Positions 27,541-38,015 of a DNA stretch of 64,000 nucleotides are shown one piece after another (within the stretch, counting starts at the first letter, position 1; each line of letters starts with the position of its first letter). This stretch comes from Novosphingobium kaempferiae (GTDB lineage Bacteria > Pseudomonadota > Alphaproteobacteria > Sphingomonadales > Sphingomonadaceae). The notes beneath the pieces were generated by a model. The model was not told where the DNA came from. It did no database searches and saw nothing but the letters and a program-made list of their open reading frames with translations. The DNA lies in assembly GCF_021227995.1 (NCBI RefSeq), contig NZ_CP089301.1:1488001-1552000 (forward strand), in the 5' to 3' direction. The translations under genes were made by a program, and so were the position numbers.

Positions 27541-27758
27541 CTTGAGTGTCCCTTCCTCTGGATGTGCCCTTATAGCGGGCATCTGTGCGGTAGTGAACAT
27601 GAACGGCGAATGGCTCACGCGGCCTCAACCCGCGATAGATCAATGGGTTCCCGCTCCAGTCCGGATCACCGTCCGGCATTGCAAATCATTGCGATGCAGC
27701 AATCGCGCAACGCAGGTTCTTCGCGAGCGCCGCAATATCTGCTAGCGATGGAAGCACT

Positions 27759-29096
27759 GTGACACCCTTTCCCTGGACCGACGTCCTCATCATCATCGGG
27801 CTGATTCTGCTGAACGGCCTGTTCTCGATGTCCGAACTGGCCATCGTCTCCGCGCGCACGCCGCGCCTCAAGGTCTCTGCCGACAAGGGCAGCCGGGCCG
27901 CGCAGACGGCGATGGACCTTGCCGCCGACCCCGGCCGCTTCCTCTCCACCGTGCAGATCGGCATCACCCTCATCGGCATCATCGCGGGCGCCTATTCGGG
28001 CGCGAGCCTGGGTCAGCCGGTGGGCGACCGCCTGACGCTGCTGGGCGTGCCGGTGCGTTTCGCCTCCGAACTCGGCTTCGCGCTCGTGATCATCGCCACG
28101 ACATACCTGAGCGTCGTGGTCGGTGAGCTGGTGCCCAAGCAGCTGGCGCTGCGCATGGCCGAGCCGGTGGCGCTGGTGATGGCCCAGCCGATGAGCTGGC
28201 TGTCGAAGATCATGGGCCCGTTCGTCTGGCTGCTCGACCGTTCGTCGGGCCTGATCCTGCGCCTGTTCTCGATCCGCAGCGGCGACGCCGAGCGCCTCAC
28301 CGCCGAGGAGCTCCAGATGATCTTCGCCGAGGCCACCCGCACCGGCGTGATCGAGGAGGAGGAGCGCGCGATGATGACCGGCGTCATGCGGCTTGCCGAA
28401 CGCCCCGTCCGCGAACTCATGACCCCCCGCAACCAGATCGACTGGATCGACGCCGACGCCGACGAGACCCTGCTGCGCGCCAAGATCGCCGCCTCGCCGC
28501 ACTCGCTGCTGCCCGTGGTCGCGGGCGAAGGCGCGCCGGACAATGTGGTCGGCATCCTCAAGGTCAAGGAAGCGCTCGCCGCGCTGGTGGATGGACGCTC
28601 GGTCGACGTGCGCGCGATGATGCGCAAGGCCGAGGTCATCCCCGACCAGCTCGACGCCATGGACGCGCTGCGCAAGCTGCAGACCGCCGAAGTCTCGATG
28701 GCGGTGGTCCATGATGAATATGGCCACCTCGAAGGCGTGGTCACGCCGTCAGACGTGCTTTCGGCGCTGGCAGGCACTTTCGTCTCGCACCAGGACGAAG
28801 GCGACGAGCCTATGGTGGTCGAGCGCGAAGACGGCTCTCTGCTGATCTCGGGCGCGATGCCCGCGGATTCGCTGGCGGACCGCCTCGCCATCTCGCTGCC
28901 CGAGGACCGCGACTTCGCGACCGTCGCAGGCCACGTCCTCCACGTCCTGCGCAAGGTGCCGCGCGAGGGCGAGCACTTCACCGAACAGGGCTGGCGCTTC
29001 GAGGTCATCGACATGGACGGCCTCAAGATCGACAAGGTGCTGGTGAGCCGCGCGGCCGAACCCGGCGAGGACGACGGCGTCAGCGGCGACGGCTAA
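27759..29096 (+). CDS. CNNM/CorC family membrane protein (hemolysin-like)
   Basis: 445 aa starting at GTG. A DUF21 membrane domain (about residues 1-185) has four hydrophobic segments, e.g. VLIIIGLILLNGLFSMSELAIVSA, here read as residues 8-31. It is followed by two CBS domains (about 205-330; VRELMTPRNQIDWID, then AVVHDEYGHLEGVVTPSDVL) and a C-terminal CorC_HlyC domain (about 350-430). The family exports or senses Mg2+ or Co2+; the older name hemolysin is misleading. It is followed by a stretch of repeats with no gene. Confidence 0.93.
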   Translation: MTPFPWTDVLIIIGLILLNGLFSMSELAIVSARTPRLKVSADKGSRAAQTAMDLAADPGRFLSTVQIGITLIGIIAGAYSGASLGQPVGDRLTLLGVPVRFASELGFALVIIATTYLSVVVGELVPKQLALRMAEPVALVMAQPMSWLSKIMGPFVWLLDRSSGLILRLFSIRSGDAERLTAEELQMIFAEATRTGVIEEEERAMMTGVMRLAERPVRELMTPRNQIDWIDADADETLLRAKIAASPHSLLPVVAGEGAPDNVVGILKVKEALAALVDGRSVDVRAMMRKAEVIPDQLDAMDALRKLQTAEVSMAVVHDEYGHLEGVVTPSDVLSALAGTFVSHQDEGDEPMVVEREDGSLLISGAMPADSLADRLAISLPEDRDFATVAGHVLHVLRKVPREGEHFTEQGWRFEVIDMDGLKIDKVLVSRAAEPGEDDGVSGDG

Positions 29097-29101
29097 ATTC
29101 C

Positions 29102-29236
29102 AAATTCCTCCCCGAGCTTGTCTCGGGGAGGGTGACCGCCGCCGCAGGCGGTGGTGGAGGGGGAGAACCTCGTGCCATTCCCCCTCCGTCAGCGCTTCGC
29201 GCTGCCACCTCCCCGAGCAAGCTCGGGGAGGAATTT
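29102..29236. repeat. Palindromic repeat D (CCTCCCCGAGCTTG type), copy 1
   Basis: AAATTCCTCCCCGAGCTTG at the left and its reverse complement at 29217-29236 enclose smaller hairpins (CCGCCGCAGGCGG; AGCGCTTCGCGCT). The same composite unit occurs at 42681-42811. Confidence 0.8.
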
Positions 29237-29246
29237 GCGCCCCTCA

Positions 29247-29280
29247 CCTCGTCATTGCGAGCGCAGCGAAGCAATCCAGC
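29247..29280. repeat. Palindromic repeat A, half copy
   Basis: CCTCGTCATTGCGAGCGCAG and onward, one arm only with one base change, in the 560-bp gene-free stretch 29097-29658. That stretch holds repeats and a terminator but no supported gene. Confidence 0.7.
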
Positions 29281-29306
29281 GGCACAGGCTGCCCCACCGA
29301 AACCAC

Positions 29307-29410
29307 GTCGCCCCTGCGTAGGCAGGAGCCCATCAGGTCTCGCCCCGCAACACCTTGCTCATCGCGAGGCGGCAAGGGCGGGATAGGCCCCTGCCTTCGC
29401 AGGGGCGACG
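29307..29410. repeat. Palindromic repeat E (CGCCCCTGCGTAGGCAGG type)
   Basis: GTCGCCCCTGCGTAGGCAGG (29308 onward) and the inverse GCCCCTGCCTTCGCAGGGGC near 29388-29407 form a third element type in the same gene-free stretch. Confidence 0.65.
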
Positions 29411-29466
29411 GGTATCGGGGAAGGTTCGGTCCAAGCCCATTCCACCTAAGACCGCCCCCTTTTTCT

Positions 29467-29541
29467 CGTCATTGCGAGCGTAGCGAAGCAATCCAGCGGC
29501 ATTGCGCGGCTCTGGGTTGCTTCGCTACGCTCGCAATGACG
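29467..29541. repeat. Palindromic repeat A, copy 2
   Basis: Complete unit with both arms, CGTCATTGCGAGCGTAGCG and its inverse, about 17-bp loop region. Immediately followed by a CAGGCTGAGCCTGTCGAAG element (29559-29577), a further common sphingomonad repeat. Confidence 0.8.
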
Positions 29542-29605
29542 GACTGTCAGGTTCCCGCTCAGGCTGAGCCTGTCGAAGCCCCCTCCGCAAGCACCGCCCC
29601 ATAAC

Positions 29606-29632
29606 GAAAAAGGCCGGACTCTCGCCCGGCCT
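29606..29632 (-). terminator. Terminator of the gpmA-...-lspA-DUF3035 cluster
   Basis: On the minus strand: stem AGGCCGG/CCGGCCT (29611-29617, 29626-29632), then TTTTT. It lies 27 bp after the stop of the last gene. Confidence 0.88.
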
Positions 29633-29658
29633 CTTCACATCATTCCGAACCGAAGCGG

Positions 29659-30078
29659 TCAGGCGCCGCCGACCGCGGTCTGCGCGTCGCGGCCGTCGCC
29701 TTCGGGAGCAGCGAGGATCGCGCGCGTCACTTGGCCCTTGGACACGGTGTAGGTCTTGGGATCGCCCACGGTCGAGCGGATCGCCGGGTCGGCGGTCCCC
29801 GCGAGGTTCAGCGCCGACTTCTCCACGTCGCTGCGGGCCTGCGGGCCGCCGAACAGCGCGTCGAGCGTCTGCTGCTGGAGCGAATCGTCGGTCGGGCGCG
29901 GCTGGCCTTCCTTCGGCGGGCTCAGCGAGAAGTCGGGCGGCACCACCAGCGGAGTCTGGCGCTGCACCGCGAATTCGTCGGGGCGGGTGCGGTTGAACAG
30001 GCCCGTGCTGCCGCAAGCGGACAGCATGACGGCGCCCGTAGCGACGAGGACGAGGGCACCGGTTTTCTTCATGCGCAT
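29659..30078 (-). CDS. DUF3035-type lipoprotein
   Basis: 139 aa from MRMKKTGALV (a second ATG two codons later is possible). Lipoprotein signal with LSAC lipobox at about residues 21-24. The mature part opens with DEFAVQRQTPLVVPPDFSLS (about 36-55), the signature of the DUF3035 lipoproteins found in alphaproteobacteria; the remainder is polar and probably flexible. It is the last gene after lspA, the signal peptidase that would process it, and ends at a strong terminator. Outer-membrane assembly has been suggested for relatives but is not shown here. Confidence 0.8.
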   Translation of the reverse strand: MRMKKTGALVLVATGAVMLSACGSTGLFNRTRPDEFAVQRQTPLVVPPDFSLSPPKEGQPRPTDDSLQQQTLDALFGGPQARSDVEKSALNLAGTADPAIRSTVGDPKTYTVSKGQVTRAILAAPEGDGRDAQTAVGGA

Positions 30079-30094
30079 CAAATTCAACTCGCGT

Positions 30095-30613
30095 TTAATC
30101 GGCAATCGGGGCGGTTTCGGCCGCTGCATCGGGCTTTTCGCGCGAAAACAGGGATCGGGCAAGGATAATCAGGACGCCGATGGTGATGGCCGCATCGGCG
30201 AGATTGAAGATCAGGAAAGGGCGGAAGCCGCCGAAATGAAGGTCGGCATAGTCGATCACGTAACCGACGCCGAAGCGGTCGCGGATGTTGCCGAGCGCGC
30301 CGCCCAGCACCATGCCGAGCGCGGCGATCTCGGGCAGCTTGCGCTCGCGCAGCAGCCAGACGAACACGAAGGCCGCGATCGCGCCGGTCATCGCCACCAG
30401 CGCCCAGCGGCCCTCGGGCGATCCGGCGGTGAACAGGCCGAGCGAGACGCCGAAGTTCTGCGTCCAGGTCAGGTTGAAGAACGGCAGCACGTAGACCTGG
30501 CCGATCCGGTCGAGCTGCACGTCGTTGACCACCCAGCCCTTGATGCCCTGGTCGATCGCGTAGACCACCAGTGCGACCACGAGGCCGAGAACGCGCTTCA
30601 CCCAGGGGTTCAC
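30095..30613 (-). CDS. lspA: Lipoprotein signal peptidase
   Basis: 172 aa aspartic peptidase that cleaves prolipoproteins in the inner membrane. The GTG start overlaps the ileS stop (GTGA). Four hydrophobic segments are visible. The catalytic pair is in VIDYADLHF (about residues 119-127) and FNLADAAITIG (about 136-146); other signatures are NFGVSLGL and LGGALGNIRDR. The ileS-lspA linkage is widespread. It is the target of globomycin. It is followed after 16 bp by a lipoprotein gene. Confidence 0.96.
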   Translation of the reverse strand: MNPWVKRVLGLVVALVVYAIDQGIKGWVVNDVQLDRIGQVYVLPFFNLTWTQNFGVSLGLFTAGSPEGRWALVAMTGAIAAFVFVWLLRERKLPEIAALGMVLGGALGNIRDRFGVGYVIDYADLHFGGFRPFLIFNLADAAITIGVLIILARSLFSREKPDAAAETAPIAD

Positions 30614-33549
30614 GCCTCGGTCTCCAATTCGCCGACGACGTCGTCGCAGCGGTCGCACAGGGCGCCGTCCTCGGTCACTTCGGGGAGGTGACGCCAGCAG
30701 CGGCCGCACTTGTGGTCGGAGGAGGGGGTGACGCTCACGCCATCGCCCTGCCCGCGCGTGACTGTCCCGGTGATGAACAGCTCCGCCAGATCCGCCTCCG
30801 GCGCGTCTGCCGGCACGGTGACCACGGCGGCGAGGCTGGAGCCGATGATCTTCTCGCGGCGCAGCGGCTCGATCGCCTCGGTCACCTTCTCGCGCAGCAC
30901 GCGCAGTTCCGCCCACTTCGCCTCGTCGGCCTCGACGGCGGGAACTTCCGGCCATTCGAGCAGGTGGACGCTGCCCGCATCGGGGTAGCGGCTCGCCCAG
31001 GTTTCCTCGGCGGTGAAGACGATCACCGGCGCGGCGTAGCGGACGAGCGCGTGGAACAGGATGTCGAGCACGGTGCGGTAGGCACGGCGCTTCGGGTCGG
31101 TCACCGCGTCGCAGTAGAGGCAGTCCTTGCGGATGTCGAAGAAGAAGGCCGAGAGGTCTTCGTTGCAGAAATCGAGCAGCGCGCGGACATACGTGTTGAA
31201 ATCGTAGGCCGCCACGGCCTCGCGCAGCGTCGCGTCCAGCCTGCCCAGCATAGAGAGCACGTAGAGCTCCAGCTGTGGCATCTCGGTGCCGTTCAGTACA
31301 CGCTCGGTTTCATCGAACCCGTCCAGCGCGCCGAGCAGATAACGCAATGTATTCCGCAGCTTGCGGTACTGGTCGGCGACACCCTTGAGGATTTCGTCAC
31401 CGATGCGGTGATCCTCGGTATAGTCGACCGAAAGCGCCCAGAGACGGATGATGTCGGCCCCGTTGGTCTCCATCACCTTGAGCGGGCTGATCGTGTTGCC
31501 GAGCGACTTCGACATCTTCAAGCCCTTGGAATCCATGGTGAAACCATGGGTCAGGACCGCCTTGTAAGGCGCATGTCCACGCGTCGCGCAGCTCTCCAGC
31601 AACGAGGACTGGAACCACCCGCGATGCTGGTCCGAACCTTCCAGATACAGGTCCGCCTTCGGCCCAGTGAAGCCCTCAGGCCGCAGCAGATCGGGCCAAC
31701 GCCCTGATTCCATTACGAAAGCATGGGTCGAACCCGAATCGAACCAGACGTCGAGAATATCGGCGACCCGCTCGTAATCCTCGGCGTCGTAGTCGGAACC
31801 CAGCAGTTCCTGCGCCGCCGCATCCGACCAGCCATCGACGCCCTTCGCCAGGATCGCCGCACGAATCCGGTCATTTACGGCCTCATCGACGAGGTATTCG
31901 CCGGTCTTGCGATCCACGAACAGCGTGATCGGCACGCCCCACGCACGCTGGCGCGAGAGCACCCAATCCGGGCGCCCTTCCACCATCGCGCCGATGCGAT
32001 TGCGGCCCTTGTCGGGCACGAAGCGGGTGTCGGCGATGGCCTGCAGCGCCGCCTGACGCAGCGTCGGCGCGTCGCACAGACCCTCTTCCGCCGGGTTCAC
32101 CGCGCCGCCCTCGCCTTCCCAGCGGTTCTCGCCGGGGGTCTTGGGCGAGATGTGCGTCATCACCTTGTCCATCGGCACGAACCACTGCGGAGTGCAGCGG
32201 AAGATCACCTTGGCCTTGGAGCGCCACGAGTGCGGGTAGGAGTGCTTGTAGTCCGCCGAAGCCGCGAGCAGTCCGCCTGCTTCGCGCAGGTCCGTGCAGA
32301 CCGGGCCGTCGGGCGCATTGAACTTCGGGTTGATGACCGAGCCCTGCCCCGCCAGCCATAGCCAGTCGGCGCGGTACTTGCCGTCGGCTTCGACCACGAA
32401 CTTGGGGTTGATGCCGTGGGCCTTGCACAGCTCGAAGTCGTCCTCGCCATGGTCGGGCGCCATGTGGACGAGGCCGGTACCGCTTTCGGTGGTGACGAAA
32501 TCGCCTGCGAGCAGCGGACGCGGCTCGGCGAAGAAGCCGCCGAGGGCATGCATCGGGTGACGGGCGACGGTGCCCGCGAGGTCGGAGCCTTTGAAGGTAT
32601 ACGCCGCTTTTTCGTGAACAACCCAGAGCCGGGCATCCAACCGAGCACAGAATTGCTCGGCTAGAGCAGCAGCGACTACAAAGCGATAATCGCTGCCTTC
32701 ATCTAGCAGTGGTGTCCGAGAACCATCGGCAACAACCCCTGCGAGAGGTGGCTTGCTGGCTTCGACCAGCACATACTCAACTTCCGGCCCGTAAGCCAAA
32801 GCCTGGTTCACCGGGATCGTCCACGGCGTCGTCGTCCAGATCACCGCATGGGCGCCGACCAGTTCCGGGATAGCCGATTCAACGATCTCGAACGCCACGT
32901 CGATCTGGGTCGAGACGATGTCCTCGTACTCGACTTCGGCCTCGGCCAGTGCGGTCTTTTCGACGGGGCTCCACATCACCGGTTTGGCGCCGCGATAGAG
33001 CATGCCGTTCTCCGCGAACTTGAGCAGTTCGCCGACGATGGTGGCCTCGGCCTGGAAATCCATCGTCAGGTACGGGTTGTCCCAGTCACCGTTGACGCCG
33101 AGGCGCTTCAGCTGCTCGCGCTGCACGTTCACCCAGTTCTGGGCGTAGGCGCGGCATTCGGCGCGGAATTCCTCCGCGGGAACCTCGTCCTTGTTCTTCT
33201 TCTTCTTGCGGTATTCTTCCTCGACCTTCCACTCGATGGGCAGGCCGTGGCAGTCCCAGCCGGGCACGTACGGCGCATCCTTGCCCAGCAGGGTCTGGGT
33301 GCGGACGACCATGTCCTTGAGGATGTGGTTCAGCGCATGGCCGATGTGCATGTCGCCGTTGGCGTAGGGCGGGCCGTCATGCAGCACGAACTTCTCGCGG
33401 CCACGGCGGGCGTCGCGGGTCTTCTCGTAAATCTTCTCGGCCTGCCAGCGCGCAAGAATGCCTGGCTCCTTCTGCGGGAGCCCGGCCTTCATGGGGAAAT
33501 CGGTCTTCGGCAGGAAGACGGTGCTACGATAGTCGCGCTGTTCGGTCAT
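30610..33549 (-). CDS. ileS: Isoleucyl-tRNA synthetase
   Basis: 979 aa class I synthetase charging tRNA-Ile. HIGH motif in PPYANGDMHIGHALN (about residues 56-70), CP1 editing domain (about 200-400), KMSKS in GLKMSKSLGN (about 676-685), and a C-terminal zinc knuckle with CGRCWRHLPE and CDRCDD. The part coding for about residues 250-320 has different codon use from the rest of the gene: many third-position A/T codons such as GTT, CTA, TCT, ACA, GTA. This suggests recombination with foreign ileS in the editing domain. It lies between ribF and lspA. Confidence 0.98.
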   Translation of the reverse strand: MTEQRDYRSTVFLPKTDFPMKAGLPQKEPGILARWQAEKIYEKTRDARRGREKFVLHDGPPYANGDMHIGHALNHILKDMVVRTQTLLGKDAPYVPGWDCHGLPIEWKVEEEYRKKKKNKDEVPAEEFRAECRAYAQNWVNVQREQLKRLGVNGDWDNPYLTMDFQAEATIVGELLKFAENGMLYRGAKPVMWSPVEKTALAEAEVEYEDIVSTQIDVAFEIVESAIPELVGAHAVIWTTTPWTIPVNQALAYGPEVEYVLVEASKPPLAGVVADGSRTPLLDEGSDYRFVVAAALAEQFCARLDARLWVVHEKAAYTFKGSDLAGTVARHPMHALGGFFAEPRPLLAGDFVTTESGTGLVHMAPDHGEDDFELCKAHGINPKFVVEADGKYRADWLWLAGQGSVINPKFNAPDGPVCTDLREAGGLLAASADYKHSYPHSWRSKAKVIFRCTPQWFVPMDKVMTHISPKTPGENRWEGEGGAVNPAEEGLCDAPTLRQAALQAIADTRFVPDKGRNRIGAMVEGRPDWVLSRQRAWGVPITLFVDRKTGEYLVDEAVNDRIRAAILAKGVDGWSDAAAQELLGSDYDAEDYERVADILDVWFDSGSTHAFVMESGRWPDLLRPEGFTGPKADLYLEGSDQHRGWFQSSLLESCATRGHAPYKAVLTHGFTMDSKGLKMSKSLGNTISPLKVMETNGADIIRLWALSVDYTEDHRIGDEILKGVADQYRKLRNTLRYLLGALDGFDETERVLNGTEMPQLELYVLSMLGRLDATLREAVAAYDFNTYVRALLDFCNEDLSAFFFDIRKDCLYCDAVTDPKRRAYRTVLDILFHALVRYAAPVIVFTAEETWASRYPDAGSVHLLEWPEVPAVEADEAKWAELRVLREKVTEAIEPLRREKIIGSSLAAVVTVPADAPEADLAELFITGTVTRGQGDGVSVTPSSDHKCGRCWRHLPEVTEDGALCDRCDDVVGELETEA

Positions 33550-33615
33550 GATCGCGCGGCACTAGAGCAATTGCGGGATTGTTGGAAGTGCGAGGATGCA
33601 CCCCACCGCATGGCC

Positions 33616-34545
33616 CTACAGCGCCGCCAGCAACTCCCGCGCTCGCACGCAATCGCGGTCCATCTGCTCGATCAATGCGTCGAGCGAATCGAACTTCGCC
33701 TCTGGCCGCAGGAAGTGGTGGAACGCCACCTCGATCTCCTGCCCGTAGAGATCGCCCGCGAAGTCGAAGAAGTGCGGCTCCAGCAGTTCCTTGGGCGGGT
33801 CGAACGTCGGACGGATGCCGATGTTGGCGGCGCCGTTCACCAAACGCCCGTCAGGCATGCGGCCGGTGACGGCGTAGATGCCGTAAAGCGGGCGCAGATA
33901 GTTCGCCATGTCGAGGTTGGCGGTGGGGAAGCCGATGGTGCGGCCCAACTTGTCGCCGTGCTGCACCCGTCCCCGGATCGAGAACGGCCGCGTCAGCAGG
34001 CGCGCGGCGGTGGCGCAGTCGCCACTTTTCAGCGCCTCGCGGATACGGCTGGACGAGACGATGCCGCCTTCGTCGCGGACAGGGCCGACGGTGCGCCCCT
34101 GCAGCCCGTGGGCCGCGCCGACTTCGCGCAGCATCTGCGGGTTGCCGCCCTTGGAGCGGCCGAAGGTGAAATCCTCGCCGGTGACGACGCCGACCGCGCC
34201 CATGTGGCGCACCAGCATCTCCTCGACCCATTGCGGTGCGGGCATCGCGGCCATGGCCGAATCGAAGTGCAGCACCAGCATGGCGTCGGCGCCCGCCGCT
34301 CCGAACAGTTCCTGCCGCTGTTCCAGCGTGGTCAGGCGGAACGGCTCGGCATCAGGCTTGAAGTGGCGGACCGGGTGCGGATCGAAAGTCGCCACGATGG
34401 CCGGGCGGCCTTCCGCCTTCGCCCAGCGGATCGCCTCTCCCACCACTGCCTGGTGGCCCTGGTGGAACCCGTCGAAATTGCCCAGCGCCAGCACGGCGCT
34501 GCGCAGCGATTCGGAGACGGGTTGGCGGTTGTCGAGGCGAATCAT
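33616..34545 (-). CDS. ribF: Bifunctional riboflavin kinase / FAD synthetase
   Basis: 309 aa enzyme that turns riboflavin into FMN and FAD. N-terminal adenylyltransferase domain: LALGNFDGFHQGHQAVV (about residues 20-36), GVVTGEDFTFGR near 120-131, and SSSRIREAL (about 159-167). C-terminal kinase domain: GRTIGFPTANLDM (about 198-210) and the PHFFDFAGDLYGQEI stretch. No FMN riboswitch is seen upstream; the gap to folA is 11 bp. It is followed by ileS after 66 bp. Confidence 0.97.
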   Translation of the reverse strand: MIRLDNRQPVSESLRSAVLALGNFDGFHQGHQAVVGEAIRWAKAEGRPAIVATFDPHPVRHFKPDAEPFRLTTLEQRQELFGAAGADAMLVLHFDSAMAAMPAPQWVEEMLVRHMGAVGVVTGEDFTFGRSKGGNPQMLREVGAAHGLQGRTVGPVRDEGGIVSSSRIREALKSGDCATAARLLTRPFSIRGRVQHGDKLGRTIGFPTANLDMANYLRPLYGIYAVTGRMPDGRLVNGAANIGIRPTFDPPKELLEPHFFDFAGDLYGQEIEVAFHHFLRPEAKFDSLDALIEQMDRDCVRARELLAAL

Positions 34546-34556
34546 TGGTCTGCCGG

Positions 34557-36100
<1,544 letters not shown>

Positions 36101-36197
36101 TACGCCTTTACGCCTGCCTTGCGCCCGTGCCCTTCGACAAGCTCAGGGCGAGCGGACCTTGTACCTGTTCCGAATCCCGCTCGATCGAGCGGGGAAA

Positions 36198-36689
36198 TCA
36201 CACCGGCTTTGCCGCCACGCTTTCGGTCTGCGCCGCCCGGAATGCCTTGAGCCGTTCAGCCAGCGCCTCGTCCGAAGTGGCGAGGATCGCCGCTGCGAGG
36301 AGGCCCGCGTTGGCCGCGCCCGCCTCGCCGATCGCCAGCGTGCCCACCGGGATACCGGCGGGCATTTGCACGATCGAGAGCAGGCTGTCCTGCCCCGACA
36401 GCGCCTTGCTCTGCACCGGCACGCCGAGCACGGGAAGATGCGTCATCGAGGCGACCATGCCGGGCAGGTGGGCCGCGCCCCCTGCCCCGGCCACGATCAC
36501 CTTGAAGCCCTCGCCTTCCGCGCCCTTGGCGAAGTCCACCAGCCGATCGGGCGTACGGTGGGCCGAGACGATCCGCGCGTCATAGGCGATGCCCAGCTTG
36601 TCGAGCATTTCTGCGGCCTTGCCCATGGTCGGCCAGTCGGACTGGCTCCCCATGACGATGGCGACCGGCGGCTTGGAAACGTCAGGCAC
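36198..36689 (-). CDS. purE: N5-carboxyaminoimidazole ribonucleotide mutase
   Basis: 163 aa enzyme acting after PurK to move the carboxylate to C4. Signatures: [14 protein letters not shown] (about residues 9-22), [10 protein letters not shown] (about 40-49) with the catalytic His, [20 protein letters not shown] (about 66-85), and [14 protein letters not shown]. It lies 3 bp after gpmA and before purK, in line with the cluster. Confidence 0.96.
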   Translation of the reverse strand: MPDVSKPPVAIVMGSQSDWPTMGKAAEMLDKLGIAYDARIVSAHRTPDRLVDFAKGAEGEGFKVIVAGAGGAAHLPGMVASMTHLPVLGVPVQSKALSGQDSLLSIVQMPAGIPVGTLAIGEAGAANAGLLAAAILATSDEALAERLKAFRAAQTESVAAKPV

Positions 36690-36692
36690 GCC

Positions 36693-37379
36693 TCAGCGCT
36701 CCGACAGGTAGTAGCGGTCGAGCACCTTGAGATCGTTGTCGAGCTCATAAACGATCGGCTGCCCGGTCGGGATTTCGAGGCCGGTGATCTCCTCGTCGGA
36801 AATGCCCGAGAGGTGCTTCTCCAGCGCGCGCAGCGAGTTGCCGTGCGCAGCGACGAGGACGGTCGAACCGGCATGGAGGTGCGGTACGATCGAGCCTTCG
36901 TAATAAGGCAGTACGCGCGCGATGGTGTCCTTGAGGCTCTCGGTCATCGGCACGTCGATCCCGGCGTAGCGCACGTCGCCCGACAGGTCGAACTCGCTGC
37001 CCTTGTCGAGCACCGGCGGCGGAATGTCGAAGCTGCGGCGCCAGATCTTGACCTGCTCGTCGCCGTGCTTGGCAGCGGTCTCCGCCTTGTCGAGCCCGGT
37101 GAGGCCGCCGTAGTGACGCTCGTTCAGGCGCCAATCCTTGGTCTCGGGAATCCACAGGATGCCCGCCGCTTCCAGCGCGAAGTGCAGCGTCTTGATCGCG
37201 CGCGTCTGGACCGAGGTGAAGGCGACGTCGGGCAACACGCCCTTGTCCTTGAGCAGCGCACCGGCGGCGCGAGCCTCGGCCTCGCCCTTCTCGGTGACGT
37301 CCACGTCCCACCAGCCGGTGAAGCGATTTTCCAGGTTCCACTGGCTCTGGCCGTGGCGAAGCAGGATCAGGCGAGGCAA
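36693..37379 (-). CDS. gpmA: 2,3-bisphosphoglycerate-dependent phosphoglycerate mutase
   Basis: 228 aa glycolytic enzyme interconverting 3- and 2-phosphoglycerate. The phospho-histidine is in [20 protein letters not shown] (about residues 4-23; His 9), the second catalytic His in [18 protein letters not shown], and [14 protein letters not shown] (about 86-99) is diagnostic of the cofactor-dependent family. It seems to be the first gene of a leftward string gpmA-purE-purK-folA-ribF-ileS-lspA-DUF3035. Confidence 0.97.
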   Translation of the reverse strand: MPRLILLRHGQSQWNLENRFTGWWDVDVTEKGEAEARAAGALLKDKGVLPDVAFTSVQTRAIKTLHFALEAAGILWIPETKDWRLNERHYGGLTGLDKAETAAKHGDEQVKIWRRSFDIPPPVLDKGSEFDLSGDVRYAGIDVPMTESLKDTIARVLPYYEGSIVPHLHAGSTVLVAAHGNSLRALEKHLSGISDEEITGLEIPTGQPIVYELDNDLKVLDRYYLSER

Positions 37380-37430
37380 GGCTTAGCTCCCTATACTGTC
37401 TTGAGGACCGATGCGGTCTGCGCGCAGCCC

Positions 37431-37625
37431 CTAGCTTTCTGGGGGCGATTTGGCCAGTGGCGGTTTGCTCGTGAGTGATTCGCTATCGGTATCGGCGTCG
37501 GGCCCGGTCGCGACGGCACGCGCCTGCGCCTTTCGGCGGCGCAGGTTCTCGCGTAGCTTGGCGGCCAGCCTCTCCTCGCGCGTCAGCTTTTCCGTGCCGT
37601 CGCGCGGCGTTTTCCCGTCACTCAT
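37431..37625 (-). CDS. Small basic protein, conserved in sphingomonads
   Basis: 64 aa from MSDGKTPRDG. The core LTREERLAAKLRENLRRRKA (about residues 14-33) is a charged helix of alternating Arg/Lys and Glu, then QARAV and a polar tail. This core resembles short proteins I recall from many sphingomonads; no function is known to me. No signal or TM. The longer open frame upstream (to 37718) reads into unlike sequence. It lies 51 bp before gpmA and may head that transcript. Confidence 0.65.
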   Translation of the reverse strand: MSDGKTPRDGTEKLTREERLAAKLRENLRRRKAQARAVATGPDADTDSESLTSKPPLAKSPPES

Positions 37626-37737
37626 GACTCCGAGCCTTGCCGCCGTGAAAAAGAAAGCGCAAGCGGCGCTTGACAATCGAACGCCGCGAGGACAATAGCG
37701 CGCCCCTGCCCCGGGCATCCGGCGGCTCTGGAACGGC

Positions 37738-37812
37738 GCTGCTGTAGCTCAGTGGTAGAGCGCACCCTTGGTAAGGGTGAGGTCGGGAGTTCAATCCTCC
37801 CTAGCAGCACCA
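37738..37812 (+). tRNA. tRNA-Thr (GGT)
   Basis: Cloverleaf with 7-bp acceptor stem GCTGCTG/TAGCAGC (last pair G-T), D arm GCTC-AGTGGTA-GAGC, anticodon stem ACCCT with loop TTGGTAA (anticodon GGT), and T arm GGGAG-TTCAATC-CTCCC. Discriminator A and encoded CCA (37809-37812). No RNA partner genes nearby. Confidence 0.97.
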
Positions 37813-37912
37813 TTCCCCTCCCCTTTTACATCGTTGGAATTGCCTGGCTCGCTGCAAAGCGTGCTTTTTTGCGCGTGCGCACGCCGTGTAATCTATTGTC
37901 GCAGCGCAGCAA

Positions 37913-37952
37913 TTGTCACTGAACTGTCACCAGTTCATCACGCGAGCGTCAT
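37913..37952 (+). promoter_or_regulatory. Candidate Pho box array before the TonB receptor-phytase pair
   Basis: Four 7-mers start exactly 11 bp apart: TTGTCAC (37913), CTGTCAC (37924), TCATCAC (37935), GCGTCAT (37946). The first two match the PhoB direct-repeat pattern (CTGTCAT-N4-CTGTCAT) closely, the other two partly. It ends 63 bp before the receptor ATG. Regulation by phosphate starvation fits the downstream phytase. PhoB itself is outside the window. Confidence 0.6.
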
Positions 37953-38015
37953 TTAGCGCGCCTACGGGCCGCCCCTGAGGACACACAAACTGTCGCTTCA
38001 GGGATTTTTCCAGCT

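Noticed and set aside
34546..34556. FMN riboswitch before ribF
   Set aside because: The gap is 11 bp and the gene is inside a run of coupled genes.
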